Shown: positions 9,129-18,247, counted from the first letter of the stretch. The stretch: 39,304 nucleotides of DNA from an uncultured Clostridia bacterium (GCA_946610715.1 CAMOCO010000002.1:1-39304); one strand, 5' to 3'. Notes: generated by a model from the sequence alone, not told the origin. Numbers and translations: made by a program.

Positions 9129-9157
9129 AATAATCCTTCCTCAAATTATTCATAATA

Positions 9158-9206
9158 GTTAACTTAATTATATCCCATTGACCGTTTTTGAGAAGACCCT
9201 GATTTT
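9158..9206. repeat. Promoter-associated repeat, copy P (upstream of the permease)
   Basis: GTTAACTTAATTATATCCCATTGACCGTTTTTGAGAAGACCCTGATTTT, 45/49 identical to 13191-13239. Confidence 0.9.
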
Positions 9207-9332
9207 ATATATTTCCGCTGTGTTTGTATTTTTCTGATTTGTTGTTATAGAAATAGTATAACAAAAACCAATATATGTTATAATGTCAGAGGAAGTTTTG
9301 ACATTTTGCTGCAAGAAAAGGAGAATTTTTAC

Positions 9333-10814
9333 ATGCCTGTATTTGATTTTAATAAAACGAAGGAAGAAACGGTAAAATCTGAGAGAAGCTATAAGCTCCA
9401 TTTTTCAAATGAGAGAACGACCAGCGTTGATCATCCGATAATGATTCTTGAGGACAGCGGTTTAAGACTCGTTCATCATTCAAATGGTATGTTTGAAGCG
9501 CCGACTGCAGGATCGGCTTTTATATATGACACAGAAGAGAAGTCATCTCATAATATCCTTGAAATCGATGCGAGATTTGAGAATCTTCTAAAATGGCTTG
9601 GTGAAAATCATATAATGGTACGTCTTTCAGGCCAGACTACCGAAAGGGGCTATGCAGTCTACAAGATTCTTGAAACCGGTGTTGCAGTGAGAGGTTCAAA
9701 ATTATCCGGTGAAAATGGATTTTTACAATTTATGATCGACCGCCTGCTTCAAAGTGATGCTCCATCTGAGGAGACTGTGGATCCGGACGAGATAGATGAT
9801 GCAGATGATATGAAACTTACAAGTATTCAGAGCATAACAGATTACCTCATGTGTGCAGGAAGCACGCTTCCGGACAATATAAGACTTTGGGCAAGGCGTA
9901 ATCTTGCTGTTGCGAAGTCTTCAGAAGTAACACCGGAAGAGAGAAGACATGCGCAGAGAGCACTTTCGATCATGCTCAGCATCCAATGGAAAAACACTGA
10001 TTTTGAGTCTATAGACCCGGTGGAGGCAAGACGAATCCTTGATGAAGAACTATATGGACTGGAAAGCGTAAAGCAACGAATAATCGAAACCATAATTCAG
10101 ATTAATCGTACACATACACTACCGGCATATGGAATACTCTTAATCGGCCCTGCGGGAACAGGTAAGTCCCAGATTGCATATGCGGTAGCAAGAATTCTAA
10201 AAATGTCATGGACAACCCTGGAAATGAGTTCGATAAATGATCCTGAACAGCTGACCGGTAGTTCACGTATATATGCGAATGCAAAACCCGGACTTATCAT
10301 GGAGGCATTTGCAAATGCAGAAAGCTCTAATCTCGTATTTATCATAAATGAGCTGGATAAAGCTGCGTCAGGTAAGGGAAACGGAAATCCCGCGGATGTT
10401 CTTCTGACACTGCTTGATAATCTTGGATTTACGGACAACTATGTTGAATGCAACATACCAACAACAGGAGTATATCCAATAGCAACAGCAAACAACAAAG
10501 CCGATATAAGTGCACCGCTTATGTCGAGATTTGCGGTTATAGAAATTCCGGATTACACGCCGGAGGAAAAGAGAGTGATATTTACACGCTTTGCCATGCC
10601 GAAAGTACTTAAGAGAATCGGGCTTCATAGTGAAGAAATCGTAATAACGGAAGAAGCATTAGATGCTATAATGGATATATTTAAGGATACATCGGGTATA
10701 AGAGATATAGAACAGGCAGCTGAGCATATAGCCGCAAATGCATTATATAGAATAGAAGTTGAAAAACTGGATTCGGTTACTTATGATGCAGCAATGATTC
10801 GTGATTTATTGTAA
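9333..10814 (+). CDS. Lon-like AAA+ ATPase with unusual N-terminal region and no Lon protease domain
   Basis: 'LDEELYGLESVKQRIIETI...ILLIGPAGTGKSQIAYAVARIL...FIINELDKAASGKGNGNPADVLLTLLD...SRFAVIEIPDYTPEEKRVIF'. The protein ends after the AAA lid. ATG 9333 has AAGGAG upstream. Confidence 0.87.
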   Translation: MPVFDFNKTKEETVKSERSYKLHFSNERTTSVDHPIMILEDSGLRLVHHSNGMFEAPTAGSAFIYDTEEKSSHNILEIDARFENLLKWLGENHIMVRLSGQTTERGYAVYKILETGVAVRGSKLSGENGFLQFMIDRLLQSDAPSEETVDPDEIDDADDMKLTSIQSITDYLMCAGSTLPDNIRLWARRNLAVAKSSEVTPEERRHAQRALSIMLSIQWKNTDFESIDPVEARRILDEELYGLESVKQRIIETIIQINRTHTLPAYGILLIGPAGTGKSQIAYAVARILKMSWTTLEMSSINDPEQLTGSSRIYANAKPGLIMEAFANAESSNLVFIINELDKAASGKGNGNPADVLLTLLDNLGFTDNYVECNIPTTGVYPIATANNKADISAPLMSRFAVIEIPDYTPEEKRVIFTRFAMPKVLKRIGLHSEEIVITEEALDAIMDIFKDTSGIRDIEQAAEHIAANALYRIEVEKLDSVTYDAAMIRDLL

Positions 10815-10818
10815 AAAT

Positions 10819-10846
10819 ACGCCCACCGGCAATAGTCGGTGGGCGT
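10819..10846 (-). terminator. Terminator between convergent AAA+ gene and argG
   Basis: ACGCCCACCG...CGGTGGGCGT stem; on the minus strand followed by ATTTTTACA. Confidence 0.75.
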
Positions 10847-10853
10847 GTTAATG

Positions 10854-12077
10854 TTATTTCTTGTTTTCCTTTTTAAGCTCGTTCATCTTCATTGCACGAA
10901 CCTTAAGCGGAAGTCCCCAAAGTGTTATGAAGCCTTCTGCATCATGATGATCATACATATCACCTGTTGTAAATGATGCAAGTGATTCACTGTAAAGTGA
11001 ATATGGAGAAGTTGTACCGGCTTTGATGATATTTCCTTTGTAAAGACGAAGTTTAGCTTCACCTGTTACATACTGCTGAGTTACATCAACGAAAGCTGAT
11101 ATGGCTTCACGGATAGGTGTAAACCATTTTCCTTCATATACTATGCTTGCAAGCCTGCTTCCGAGATCTTTCTTAAGAGCGATAGTATCACGGTCAAGAA
11201 CAAGCTCTTCAAGCTGCTGATGAGCTTCCATAAGAATTGTACCACCGGGAGTCTCGTATACTCCACGGCTCTTCATACCAACAACTCTGTTTTCAACGAT
11301 ATCGACGATTCCGATACCATGCTTTCCGCCGATTGTATTAAGCTCGCGGATGATGTCGGAAACCTTCATTTTCTTACCATTAAGAGATACAGGCATACCT
11401 TTTTCAAAGTTAATTGTAAGCTCTACATCTTCATCAGGTGCTTTCTCAGGAGTTACTCCAAGAACGAGCATATGGTCGTAATTAGGAGCCTGTGAAGGAT
11501 CTTCAAGTTCAAGTCCTTCATGGCTGATATGCCATATATTTCTGTCACGGCTGTAGGACTGATCTGTTCCAAAAGGAAGATTGATACCATGAGCCTTACA
11601 ATAATCTATTTCGGCTTCGCGTGAATCCATCTGCCATCTGTCATCTCTCCATGGAGCAATAACCTTTATATCAGGAGCAAGAGCCTTGATGCCAAGCTCG
11701 AATCTTATCTGATCATTTCCCTTACCGGTAGCACCGTGGCATATAGCGACTGCATTTTCCTTACGGGCAATCTCAACAAGTTTAGCGGCGATAGCAGGCC
11801 TTGCCATAGCAGTACCCATGAGGTACTTATGCTCATATACAGCACCTGCCTGAACACAAGGCATGATATAATTCTCGCAGAGATCATCAACTACATCTTC
11901 GATATAAAGCTTTGCAGCTCCTGAAAGACGTGCACGCTCCTCAAGACCATCAAGCTCTTCGCCCTGACCGCAGTCTATACAGCAGCAGATAACCTCATAA
12001 CCATATGTTTCCTTTAACCACGGAATTACCGCAGTTGTATCAAGTCCACCTGAATAGGCTAAAACAACTTTATCCAT
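10854..12077 (-). CDS. argG: Argininosuccinate synthase
   Basis: 'MDKVVLAYSGGLDTTAVIPWLKETYGYEVICCCIDCGQGEE', 'GATGKGNDQIRFELGIKALAP', 'SYSRDRNIWHISHEGLELEDP'. Confidence 0.98.
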   Translation of the reverse strand: MDKVVLAYSGGLDTTAVIPWLKETYGYEVICCCIDCGQGEELDGLEERARLSGAAKLYIEDVVDDLCENYIMPCVQAGAVYEHKYLMGTAMARPAIAAKLVEIARKENAVAICHGATGKGNDQIRFELGIKALAPDIKVIAPWRDDRWQMDSREAEIDYCKAHGINLPFGTDQSYSRDRNIWHISHEGLELEDPSQAPNYDHMLVLGVTPEKAPDEDVELTINFEKGMPVSLNGKKMKVSDIIRELNTIGGKHGIGIVDIVENRVVGMKSRGVYETPGGTILMEAHQQLEELVLDRDTIALKKDLGSRLASIVYEGKWFTPIREAISAFVDVTQQYVTGEAKLRLYKGNIIKAGTTSPYSLYSESLASFTTGDMYDHHDAEGFITLWGLPLKVRAMKMNELKKENKK

Positions 12078-12205
12078 GTTTGTTGACCTCTTTTCTTTTA
12101 TTATTAATTATTATTTTAGGCTATAAAAATAGCAAAATACATAATAACTTAAATTAAACAAAAAGAAAAGCATTCTTTAATTTTTTTGAATTTTATTCCG
12201 CTACA

Positions 12206-13135
12206 TTATTCATAATAATTCATAAATATCTCTTCCAGTGTCGGTTCAGATATATTCAGATCGACGGGATCGGTCTTCCCGATTTCATTTAACAATCTGC
12301 CGATATCACCTCTATATAGAAAACTAATATGCTGATAAGTATTTTTTTCAGGATATTCATCTTTTTTTATATCAGAAATGTTATTATTCAGGCTTCCCTC
12401 CAAAAGACTGCCAAGTTTTGAGGCGTCTCCTTTGATACTTATTTTTTTTGCGCCGGTATCTTCCAGATTCTCTACTTTATCAGACATTATTATCTTACCT
12501 TCCTTGATGAAAGCAGCACTGTGACAGTAGCTCTCAACTTCGGATAGGATGTGAGATGAGAAGAAGATAGTTGACCCTGCCCGGTTTTCTTCTGTTAGTA
12601 TATTAAAGAATTCCCTTTGCATCAGCGGATCCAGTCCGGAGGTCGGTTCATCAAGTATCAGGAGCTTTGGGCTGTGCTGAACAGCACATACGATGCCAAC
12701 TTTTTTTCTGTTGCCCAGAGACAGTTCGCTTACCTTTCTGCTCGGATCAAGACCCAGTCTCTCACATAAGCTCTTTGATTTTTCTTTGCATGCGAGTTTT
12801 TCTGCCTTGCTTTTTTTACTAAGATGAAGTGCTGCAGAAAAATCAATTGCGTCACGTACCTTCATTCCGTTATAGAAGTTGATTTCAGATGGGAGGTATC
12901 CTACATTTTCCAGAATGCGTTGACTATCCTGTCTGATATCAAACCCCAGGACGTGAGCGTCACCCGAGGTGGGTGAGATAAGTCCCAGAAGTGTTCTGAT
13001 GGTTGTGGATTTTCCGGCACCGTTCGGACCTATAAAGCCGAAGAAATCCCCATCCATGATAGTAAGTTCCAGGTTATCTATTCCACGCTTGGAGCCGTAG
13101 CTTTTTGTGAGATTTTTCGTTTCGATTATATTCAT
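12206..13135 (-). CDS. ABC transporter ATP-binding protein (CcmA-type)
   Basis: 'GFIGPNGAGKSTTIRTLLGLI', 'LSLGNRKKVGIVCAV', 'LLILDEPTSGLDP', C-terminus 'EPTLEEIFMNYYE'. Confidence 0.95.
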   Translation of the reverse strand: MNIIETKNLTKSYGSKRGIDNLELTIMDGDFFGFIGPNGAGKSTTIRTLLGLISPTSGDAHVLGFDIRQDSQRILENVGYLPSEINFYNGMKVRDAIDFSAALHLSKKSKAEKLACKEKSKSLCERLGLDPSRKVSELSLGNRKKVGIVCAVQHSPKLLILDEPTSGLDPLMQREFFNILTEENRAGSTIFFSSHILSEVESYCHSAAFIKEGKIIMSDKVENLEDTGAKKISIKGDASKLGSLLEGSLNNNISDIKKDEYPEKNTYQHISFLYRGDIGRLLNEIGKTDPVDLNISEPTLEEIFMNYYE

Positions 13136-13190
13136 ATACTATGTCCTCTTTGATATAACATATATTTTTAGAATTCCGCTGACCGATTCG

Positions 13191-13239
13191 GTTAATTTAA
13201 TTATATTCCATTGACCGTTTTTGAGAAGACCCCAATTTT
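13191..13239. repeat. Promoter-associated repeat, copy A (upstream of the ATPase)
   Basis: GTTAATTTAATTATATTCCATTGACCGTTTTTGAGAAGACCCCAATTTT; contains a minus-strand TATAAT. Confidence 0.9.
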
Positions 13240-13284
13240 TTACATCTTTCTATGATCATCCTTTTCTTAAGATCGGAAAGATAG

Positions 13285-14202
13285 TTATAGCCATTTCATT
13301 TTCTTGAAGAGCAGCAGGCTGCCGATAATAATTAATAAGCTCACGATTATAACAACCGGATAGCCCCACGGGGAGTCAAGCTCCGGCATGTAGCGGAAAT
13401 TCATGCCGTACCAGCCTGCGATAAGTGTAAGAGGCATGAAAATCGTGGTGACTACGGTAAGAAGAGTCATGATGCGGTTCTGCTTAACATCTATCTGAGT
13501 ATGATACATATCACGGAGCTGCATCGTGAAGTCACGAAGAGAAGTGGCAGTATCATGGAGTCTCATGACCCTGTCGGTAAAAAGTCTGAAATATCTTGTG
13601 TTCTCGGGCTTGAAGAAATTGTTTTCATTTTCTTCAAGCTCCTGACCAAAATCTATCAACTGCTCATAATGAATCCGAAGTTCTCTGAGATCGCTTCTGA
13701 TCTCATTTGCCCTGGTAAGGGTAGTTTCGGTCTTTTCATCCATCATATCATCTTCAATCGCATCAAGTTCTTTTTCATACTTTTCAAGAAGTGTAAGATC
13801 ACGATTGATTATTGTTTCAAGAAAATCATATATAAACCTTTCCAAACACGGAACACGCCATTTTTTAGTCCGGGCTATCTTTTTAAGTATTCTTTCCACT
13901 ACACCGGTGGAATCGATAAATACCATTCCTTTTTCATCAAGAGCAAAGGCATATTGATAATCTTTTCCGCAGATGTCTCTTCTGCTGGGGACAGAGAAGG
14001 TTCCCGTAAGAGAGTCATAGTTTACTTCGGCTTTTGTATTGTGAATATCATTTTCATTTATTTCCATTTCGATTCCCATATCGAAAATGTTCTGCTTTTC
14101 CTTCCATTCATCCATAGTTACAACGGCAACATACTGATGTTCGCCGTCATGGATATCTGCCTCTGAGCATTCTGTGAGAGTGGACTTTATAAGGTAATAC
14201 AT
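13285..14202 (-). CDS. CorA-like magnesium/divalent cation transporter
   Basis: C-terminal 'IAGWYGMNFRYMPELDSPWGYP' (GMN motif) flanked by two TM segments. Confidence 0.92.
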   Translation of the reverse strand: MYYLIKSTLTECSEADIHDGEHQYVAVVTMDEWKEKQNIFDMGIEMEINENDIHNTKAEVNYDSLTGTFSVPSRRDICGKDYQYAFALDEKGMVFIDSTGVVERILKKIARTKKWRVPCLERFIYDFLETIINRDLTLLEKYEKELDAIEDDMMDEKTETTLTRANEIRSDLRELRIHYEQLIDFGQELEENENNFFKPENTRYFRLFTDRVMRLHDTATSLRDFTMQLRDMYHTQIDVKQNRIMTLLTVVTTIFMPLTLIAGWYGMNFRYMPELDSPWGYPVVIIVSLLIIIGSLLLFKKMKWL

Positions 14203-14221
14203 TATTTTCCTCCAAAATATA

Positions 14222-16282
14222 TCAATTCGTCATTCGCTTCACATAATCCTCGCCGGGCATGGGCTTCGCAAAATAGTAACCCTGGATCATATCACAGCCC
14301 TGCTTTGCAAGGAAATCGACCTGATCTTTTATTTCTACACCTTCGGCAACAGTTTTCATATTCAGGTTCTTTGCCAGATGAATTGCTTCCGATACAACTA
14401 TCTCTGCCCTGTCGGTGTCATCATCATCGCCTCTGAAAAACTCTGCATCGAGTTTAAGAACATCCAGCGGCATATCCTTCAGTGAATTAAGAGAAGAATA
14501 CCCTGCTCCGAAATCATCCATGGAAACAGAGAATCCATAGCTCTTCAGCTTTTTAATGGTGCTGATCATGGCTTTTTTATCATCGAAGAATGCGCTTTCC
14601 GTAAGCTCTATTTCAATTTTGTCATGAGGCGCTCCGGCATCATCAACCATCTTAAGAATCTGTTCTGCCAGGTCGCTTTCGATGAAATGAGCCCTTGAAA
14701 CATTTACCGAAACAGGAACAATTGAAAATCCCATGTCCAGCCATTTTTTCTGGTCCCGGGCCACATGCGTGATCATATAATGATCTATTTCCGTGATAAA
14801 TCCGTTCTTTTCAAAAATAGGAATAAATCTTCCGGGTGAAATGAAACCATACTCGGGGGAATTCCATCTGATCAGGGCTTCGGCGCCTTTGAGTTCATTT
14901 GTTCTCGGATCATACTTAGGCTGATAATAAACCACGAATTCTTCTTTTTCCAATGCCAGGTACTGGTTCGTCTGAACTATATCCAGCCATTTCTGTTCTT
15001 CAACCAGCTGCTCGTTGAAATATGCTATTCCGGAATCATCCGATTCATCCAGAGTTGCGGCGGCAGCACAGGCATTATTGTATTCATGCTCGATATCAAT
15101 GTCTTCGCGTCTCTTCAGTCTGCCGTTTTCATCAGTCATTGCCGGCAGTTTATCAATACCGATATGGAAAGCAAATTTTTGGTTATTGCCGATATTTTCC
15201 AGCTTCCGTATCATCTCATCAACCCGGCTGCCGAGATCGCTGTCACTTCCGTATCTAAGAAGCAGGGCAAAATGCGCAGCTCCGTTATGGGTGGACAGCT
15301 CATGCTTAGTAAGGCTTTCATGTATGATCTCATCGATACTGCGTATGACCATCTCACCATCCTCTACGGAATGGGCGATGCAGTAGTTTCTGTATTTTAC
15401 AAAACAGCACTCAAGAATTGCATAATTATATCTGGAATTGCGTTTCTTTTTCAGAAGCTGTTCTCCTCTGAACCGGAACCATGTCTGGTTATGGCTCATG
15501 GTGATTCTGTCAACAAAGATAAGAGTATTTACCTGCTTCCTGTGAATTATTCCGCGTATCATATTTATAATGATAATGATAAAGCATATAAGGACCAGAA
15601 GACAGAAGCCGCCGACTATGGCAATTACAATATATATATCTTTATGATCCACGATAATTACCGATTTTGCTATCAGCTTCTCCGAGCCGTCTTTTACATC
15701 ACTGGATATCCATATGGGCAGCTCCAGATCATCGGAAATACGATTGATTCCGGTATTACCGGATTCTTTTACTTTGTCGTCATATAAAAATCTGATTGAA
15801 AAATCCATCTCATTATCTTCTGACAGATATAATACTTTATTGTTAATATCCGGGTAGACAATGATTTTTTTATCTTCATCCAGGTTTAGTACACCGCTTT
15901 CGGGAGCTCTTGTATCTTCTCCTTCAATATGTATGATATTTCCATCGGAATCCTCAATGATATATTCTATGCCTTCTTCATTAAGATATGCATATCCCTC
16001 TTCCGGGCTTGAAGCGTGTTCATAGGTCTTACCCATGGCGGAAATCATTTCATATTCCGCCCCTACTCTGGAATTCAGTGCATAGATAAAGAAACCGATC
16101 ATCAGGGAAAAGAAAATGACAATGGAGAGAGAACCTATTATAAAAAACATAAGGAAGCTGATCCACCACCTGTTTTTCCTGACCTTGTTGAGCAGTCTTT
16201 CATTTTTCATTTTATTTTTTTGAGCTTTTTTCTTTCTTTTTTCAGCTGATGCAGCCTGCTTTTCATCTGGTATTTGATTCAT
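14222..16282 (-). CDS. Membrane protein with degenerate GGDEF and intact EAL (c-di-GMP phosphodiesterase) domain
   Basis: 'VYYQPKYDPRTNELKGAEALIRWNSPEYGFISPGRFIPIFEKNGFI', 'ELTESAFFDD', 'MDDFGAGYSSLNSLKDMPLDVLKLD', 'KTVAEGVE'. The GGDEF position reads 'NGAAHFALL'. Confidence 0.93.
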   Translation of the reverse strand: MNQIPDEKQAASAEKRKKKAQKNKMKNERLLNKVRKNRWWISFLMFFIIGSLSIVIFFSLMIGFFIYALNSRVGAEYEMISAMGKTYEHASSPEEGYAYLNEEGIEYIIEDSDGNIIHIEGEDTRAPESGVLNLDEDKKIIVYPDINNKVLYLSEDNEMDFSIRFLYDDKVKESGNTGINRISDDLELPIWISSDVKDGSEKLIAKSVIIVDHKDIYIVIAIVGGFCLLVLICFIIIIINMIRGIIHRKQVNTLIFVDRITMSHNQTWFRFRGEQLLKKKRNSRYNYAILECCFVKYRNYCIAHSVEDGEMVIRSIDEIIHESLTKHELSTHNGAAHFALLLRYGSDSDLGSRVDEMIRKLENIGNNQKFAFHIGIDKLPAMTDENGRLKRREDIDIEHEYNNACAAAATLDESDDSGIAYFNEQLVEEQKWLDIVQTNQYLALEKEEFVVYYQPKYDPRTNELKGAEALIRWNSPEYGFISPGRFIPIFEKNGFITEIDHYMITHVARDQKKWLDMGFSIVPVSVNVSRAHFIESDLAEQILKMVDDAGAPHDKIEIELTESAFFDDKKAMISTIKKLKSYGFSVSMDDFGAGYSSLNSLKDMPLDVLKLDAEFFRGDDDDTDRAEIVVSEAIHLAKNLNMKTVAEGVEIKDQVDFLAKQGCDMIQGYYFAKPMPGEDYVKRMTN

Positions 16283-16283
16283 T

Positions 16284-17954
16284 TTAAATCTCCATCTCGG
16301 ATTTCATGTCTGATTTCATTGTATACATCTTTTGGTCGGCATGTTTAATCTTTTCTTCAATATCATCCTTTGAAGGATCGTATTCCGAGCAGCCGTAGGC
16401 AACGCTCATAGGAATCATATCCTCATGTTCTTTGTTAAAAAGTGCAATTCTTTTCTGAAGACCGGTCATGCTTTCGGCAAAGTCCGCATTCCCGGATGAA
16501 ATGTCCATCATTATAAAGAATTCATCGCCACCGATACGGAAGCACTTGCCGGACCGGCCAAAGGATTCCGTGATGAATTCAGACATACTCTTGATATAGA
16601 GATCTCCGTTATTATGACCGAATCTGTCATTTACTGTTTTAAGATAGTTCATATCCATCATAATCAGGGTATAACGATTATTTCCCGATTTGATTTTTTC
16701 AATCTCCTGATTAAAAGCCTGACGGTTAAGCATTCCGGTGAGCCCGTCCTGATATGCCATTTTTTCCATTATTTCGGCGTATTGGCCGCGGCGGCTCATC
16801 TCAGATATACTGATAAATTCATATACTCCGCAAAGGAGTATGAATAAAAAGAGCGTATGTTTAAAATAAGAAATAGATGTATAGGTATCCGGCCGCAATG
16901 CGTATCTGAAGATATCGGCAACTCCGGAAACAATTAACAGAGAAAGAGCAACTATAAGAATTATGGTAAGATTCTTTCTTATTTTTTTCTTCTTTATTCC
17001 ATAAATAATGAAATATATGATCATAATTGCAATGATGCTCAGATTAATGTGGCTCAGCCATAGAAGTTGGTGATAATCCTTATATCCCACTGATGTTGAT
17101 ATAAATGAAAAAATAAGCTTTGCCAAAGTGAGTATGGAGGCAATCGGTATAAGGACAGATTTTCTGCTCCCTATAATAAAAGCGATAAAGATGAGTCCCG
17201 GCAGCGGAAGGAGATCCAGTGAAATATAATCCATAAAATGAACTGCCACGGGAGAGCCTGTAAGAATAGGAAGTATCTGGGTTTCTGACATGATCCAGAT
17301 GGCTGTTACCATAGCAAATGTCCCCATGCTGACAATCTCAAAACGTTTGTCTCCGAAATATTTTCCTATGAAACCGATGGAGACAAGGACCAGTCCGAAT
17401 ACAAAAACAAGAAGACTGAAGACAAATTCATAAGAAGAATCCTGAAGTCTTGTAACCATGAACCGGCTAGCATCATCGAGAGATACATATTTCATATAGC
17501 CCGGAGTTCCATCGTAGATATTATCTATTTCTATATAGATATTTTCATTTTCTCCCAGAACCGGAAGCGATACAGAGTGGGGATATACACCATAAGCTTT
17601 ACCGAAAAAGTCCGGAGACTTGGGATGAAAATCGTAAATGATTTCATCTCCCAGATAAACCGTAAAATAGATATTTTTACTGTAAAAACAAAGGGAATTG
17701 TTCTTGATTATGTCAGCATCTGTTCTTTTATGAATGGAGAAATGAGCATCTGAGCTGAGATTGTTAAAATCAACAATCGAGCCGGAGCTATATGTCCACA
17801 TGTCGGAATAATCCTTGGCTTTCGTACTGTAGAAGGCAGCATCGGGATTCGAAAAGACGACAAAAAGTAAGGCAATAATAATCACCATTACGAAAATACT
17901 ATATATTAATCTGCTGTAATAACGAAATCGATTTACTGATGAATACTCATTCAT
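16284..17954 (-). CDS. Membrane diguanylate cyclase (GGDEF)
   Basis: Multiple TM helices, then 'DGLTGMLNRQAFNQEI...MDMNYLKTVNDRFGHNNGDLYI...FRIGGDEFFIMM'. Confidence 0.95.
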   Translation of the reverse strand: MNEYSSVNRFRYYSRLIYSIFVMVIIIALLFVVFSNPDAAFYSTKAKDYSDMWTYSSGSIVDFNNLSSDAHFSIHKRTDADIIKNNSLCFYSKNIYFTVYLGDEIIYDFHPKSPDFFGKAYGVYPHSVSLPVLGENENIYIEIDNIYDGTPGYMKYVSLDDASRFMVTRLQDSSYEFVFSLLVFVFGLVLVSIGFIGKYFGDKRFEIVSMGTFAMVTAIWIMSETQILPILTGSPVAVHFMDYISLDLLPLPGLIFIAFIIGSRKSVLIPIASILTLAKLIFSFISTSVGYKDYHQLLWLSHINLSIIAIMIIYFIIYGIKKKKIRKNLTIILIVALSLLIVSGVADIFRYALRPDTYTSISYFKHTLFLFILLCGVYEFISISEMSRRGQYAEIMEKMAYQDGLTGMLNRQAFNQEIEKIKSGNNRYTLIMMDMNYLKTVNDRFGHNNGDLYIKSMSEFITESFGRSGKCFRIGGDEFFIMMDISSGNADFAESMTGLQKRIALFNKEHEDMIPMSVAYGCSEYDPSKDDIEEKIKHADQKMYTMKSDMKSEMEI

Positions 17955-17990
17955 ATACAGATGCCCCTGAAAAATAAGGATAATAATATA

Positions 17991-18045
17991 ATTATAACAC
18001 TTGTGATAAATTTATCAAAAAAAAGATTGGAAATAGTGTTATAAT
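17991..18045. promoter_or_regulatory. Divergent promoter/operator region
   Basis: Perfect inverted repeat ATTATAACACT (17991-18001)/AGTGTTATAAT (18035-18045) giving a -10-like TATAAT on each strand; internal 14-bp palindrome TGATAAATTTATCA (18004-18017). Confidence 0.5.
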
Positions 18046-18085
18046 ATCATGGGATTTGTATGAAATCCGGAGGGAGGAAGGTTAA

Positions 18086-18247
18086 ATGATAGGAACAATT
18101 CGTAATTTCGGAAAAGAGGTAATGGAAAAAGTACAGCAGGAGCTTGACGAAAAGAATCGATCAGGTAAGGGAAGACCGATTCGTCGGACAAGAAAAAAGA
18201 CAATCAATAAATATAAAAGAAACCGGGGGGAAGAAAAAAATGATTAG
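18086..18247 (+). CDS. Small basic protein (53 aa), not in the ORF track
   Basis: GGAGGGAGGAAGG RBS then ATG; MIGTIRNFGKEVMEKVQQELDEKNRSGKGRPIRRTRKKTINKYKRNRGEEKND. Overlaps the next gene start by 8 nt. Confidence 0.55.
   Translation: MIGTIRNFGKEVMEKVQQELDEKNRSGKGRPIRRTRKKTINKYKRNRGEEKND

Noticed and set aside
12078-12205. Possible ArgR box or T-box upstream of argG
   Set aside because: The region is very AT-rich; I found only weak partial matches and no T-box-like (TGGN) features.
13501-14166. 221-aa plus-strand ORF opposite the CorA gene
   Set aside because: Antisense shadow ORF; the minus strand encodes a recognisable CorA protein over the whole span.
15086-15787. 233-aa plus-strand ORF opposite the EAL protein
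   Set aside because: Shadow of a well-supported minus-strand gene; no recognisable motif.
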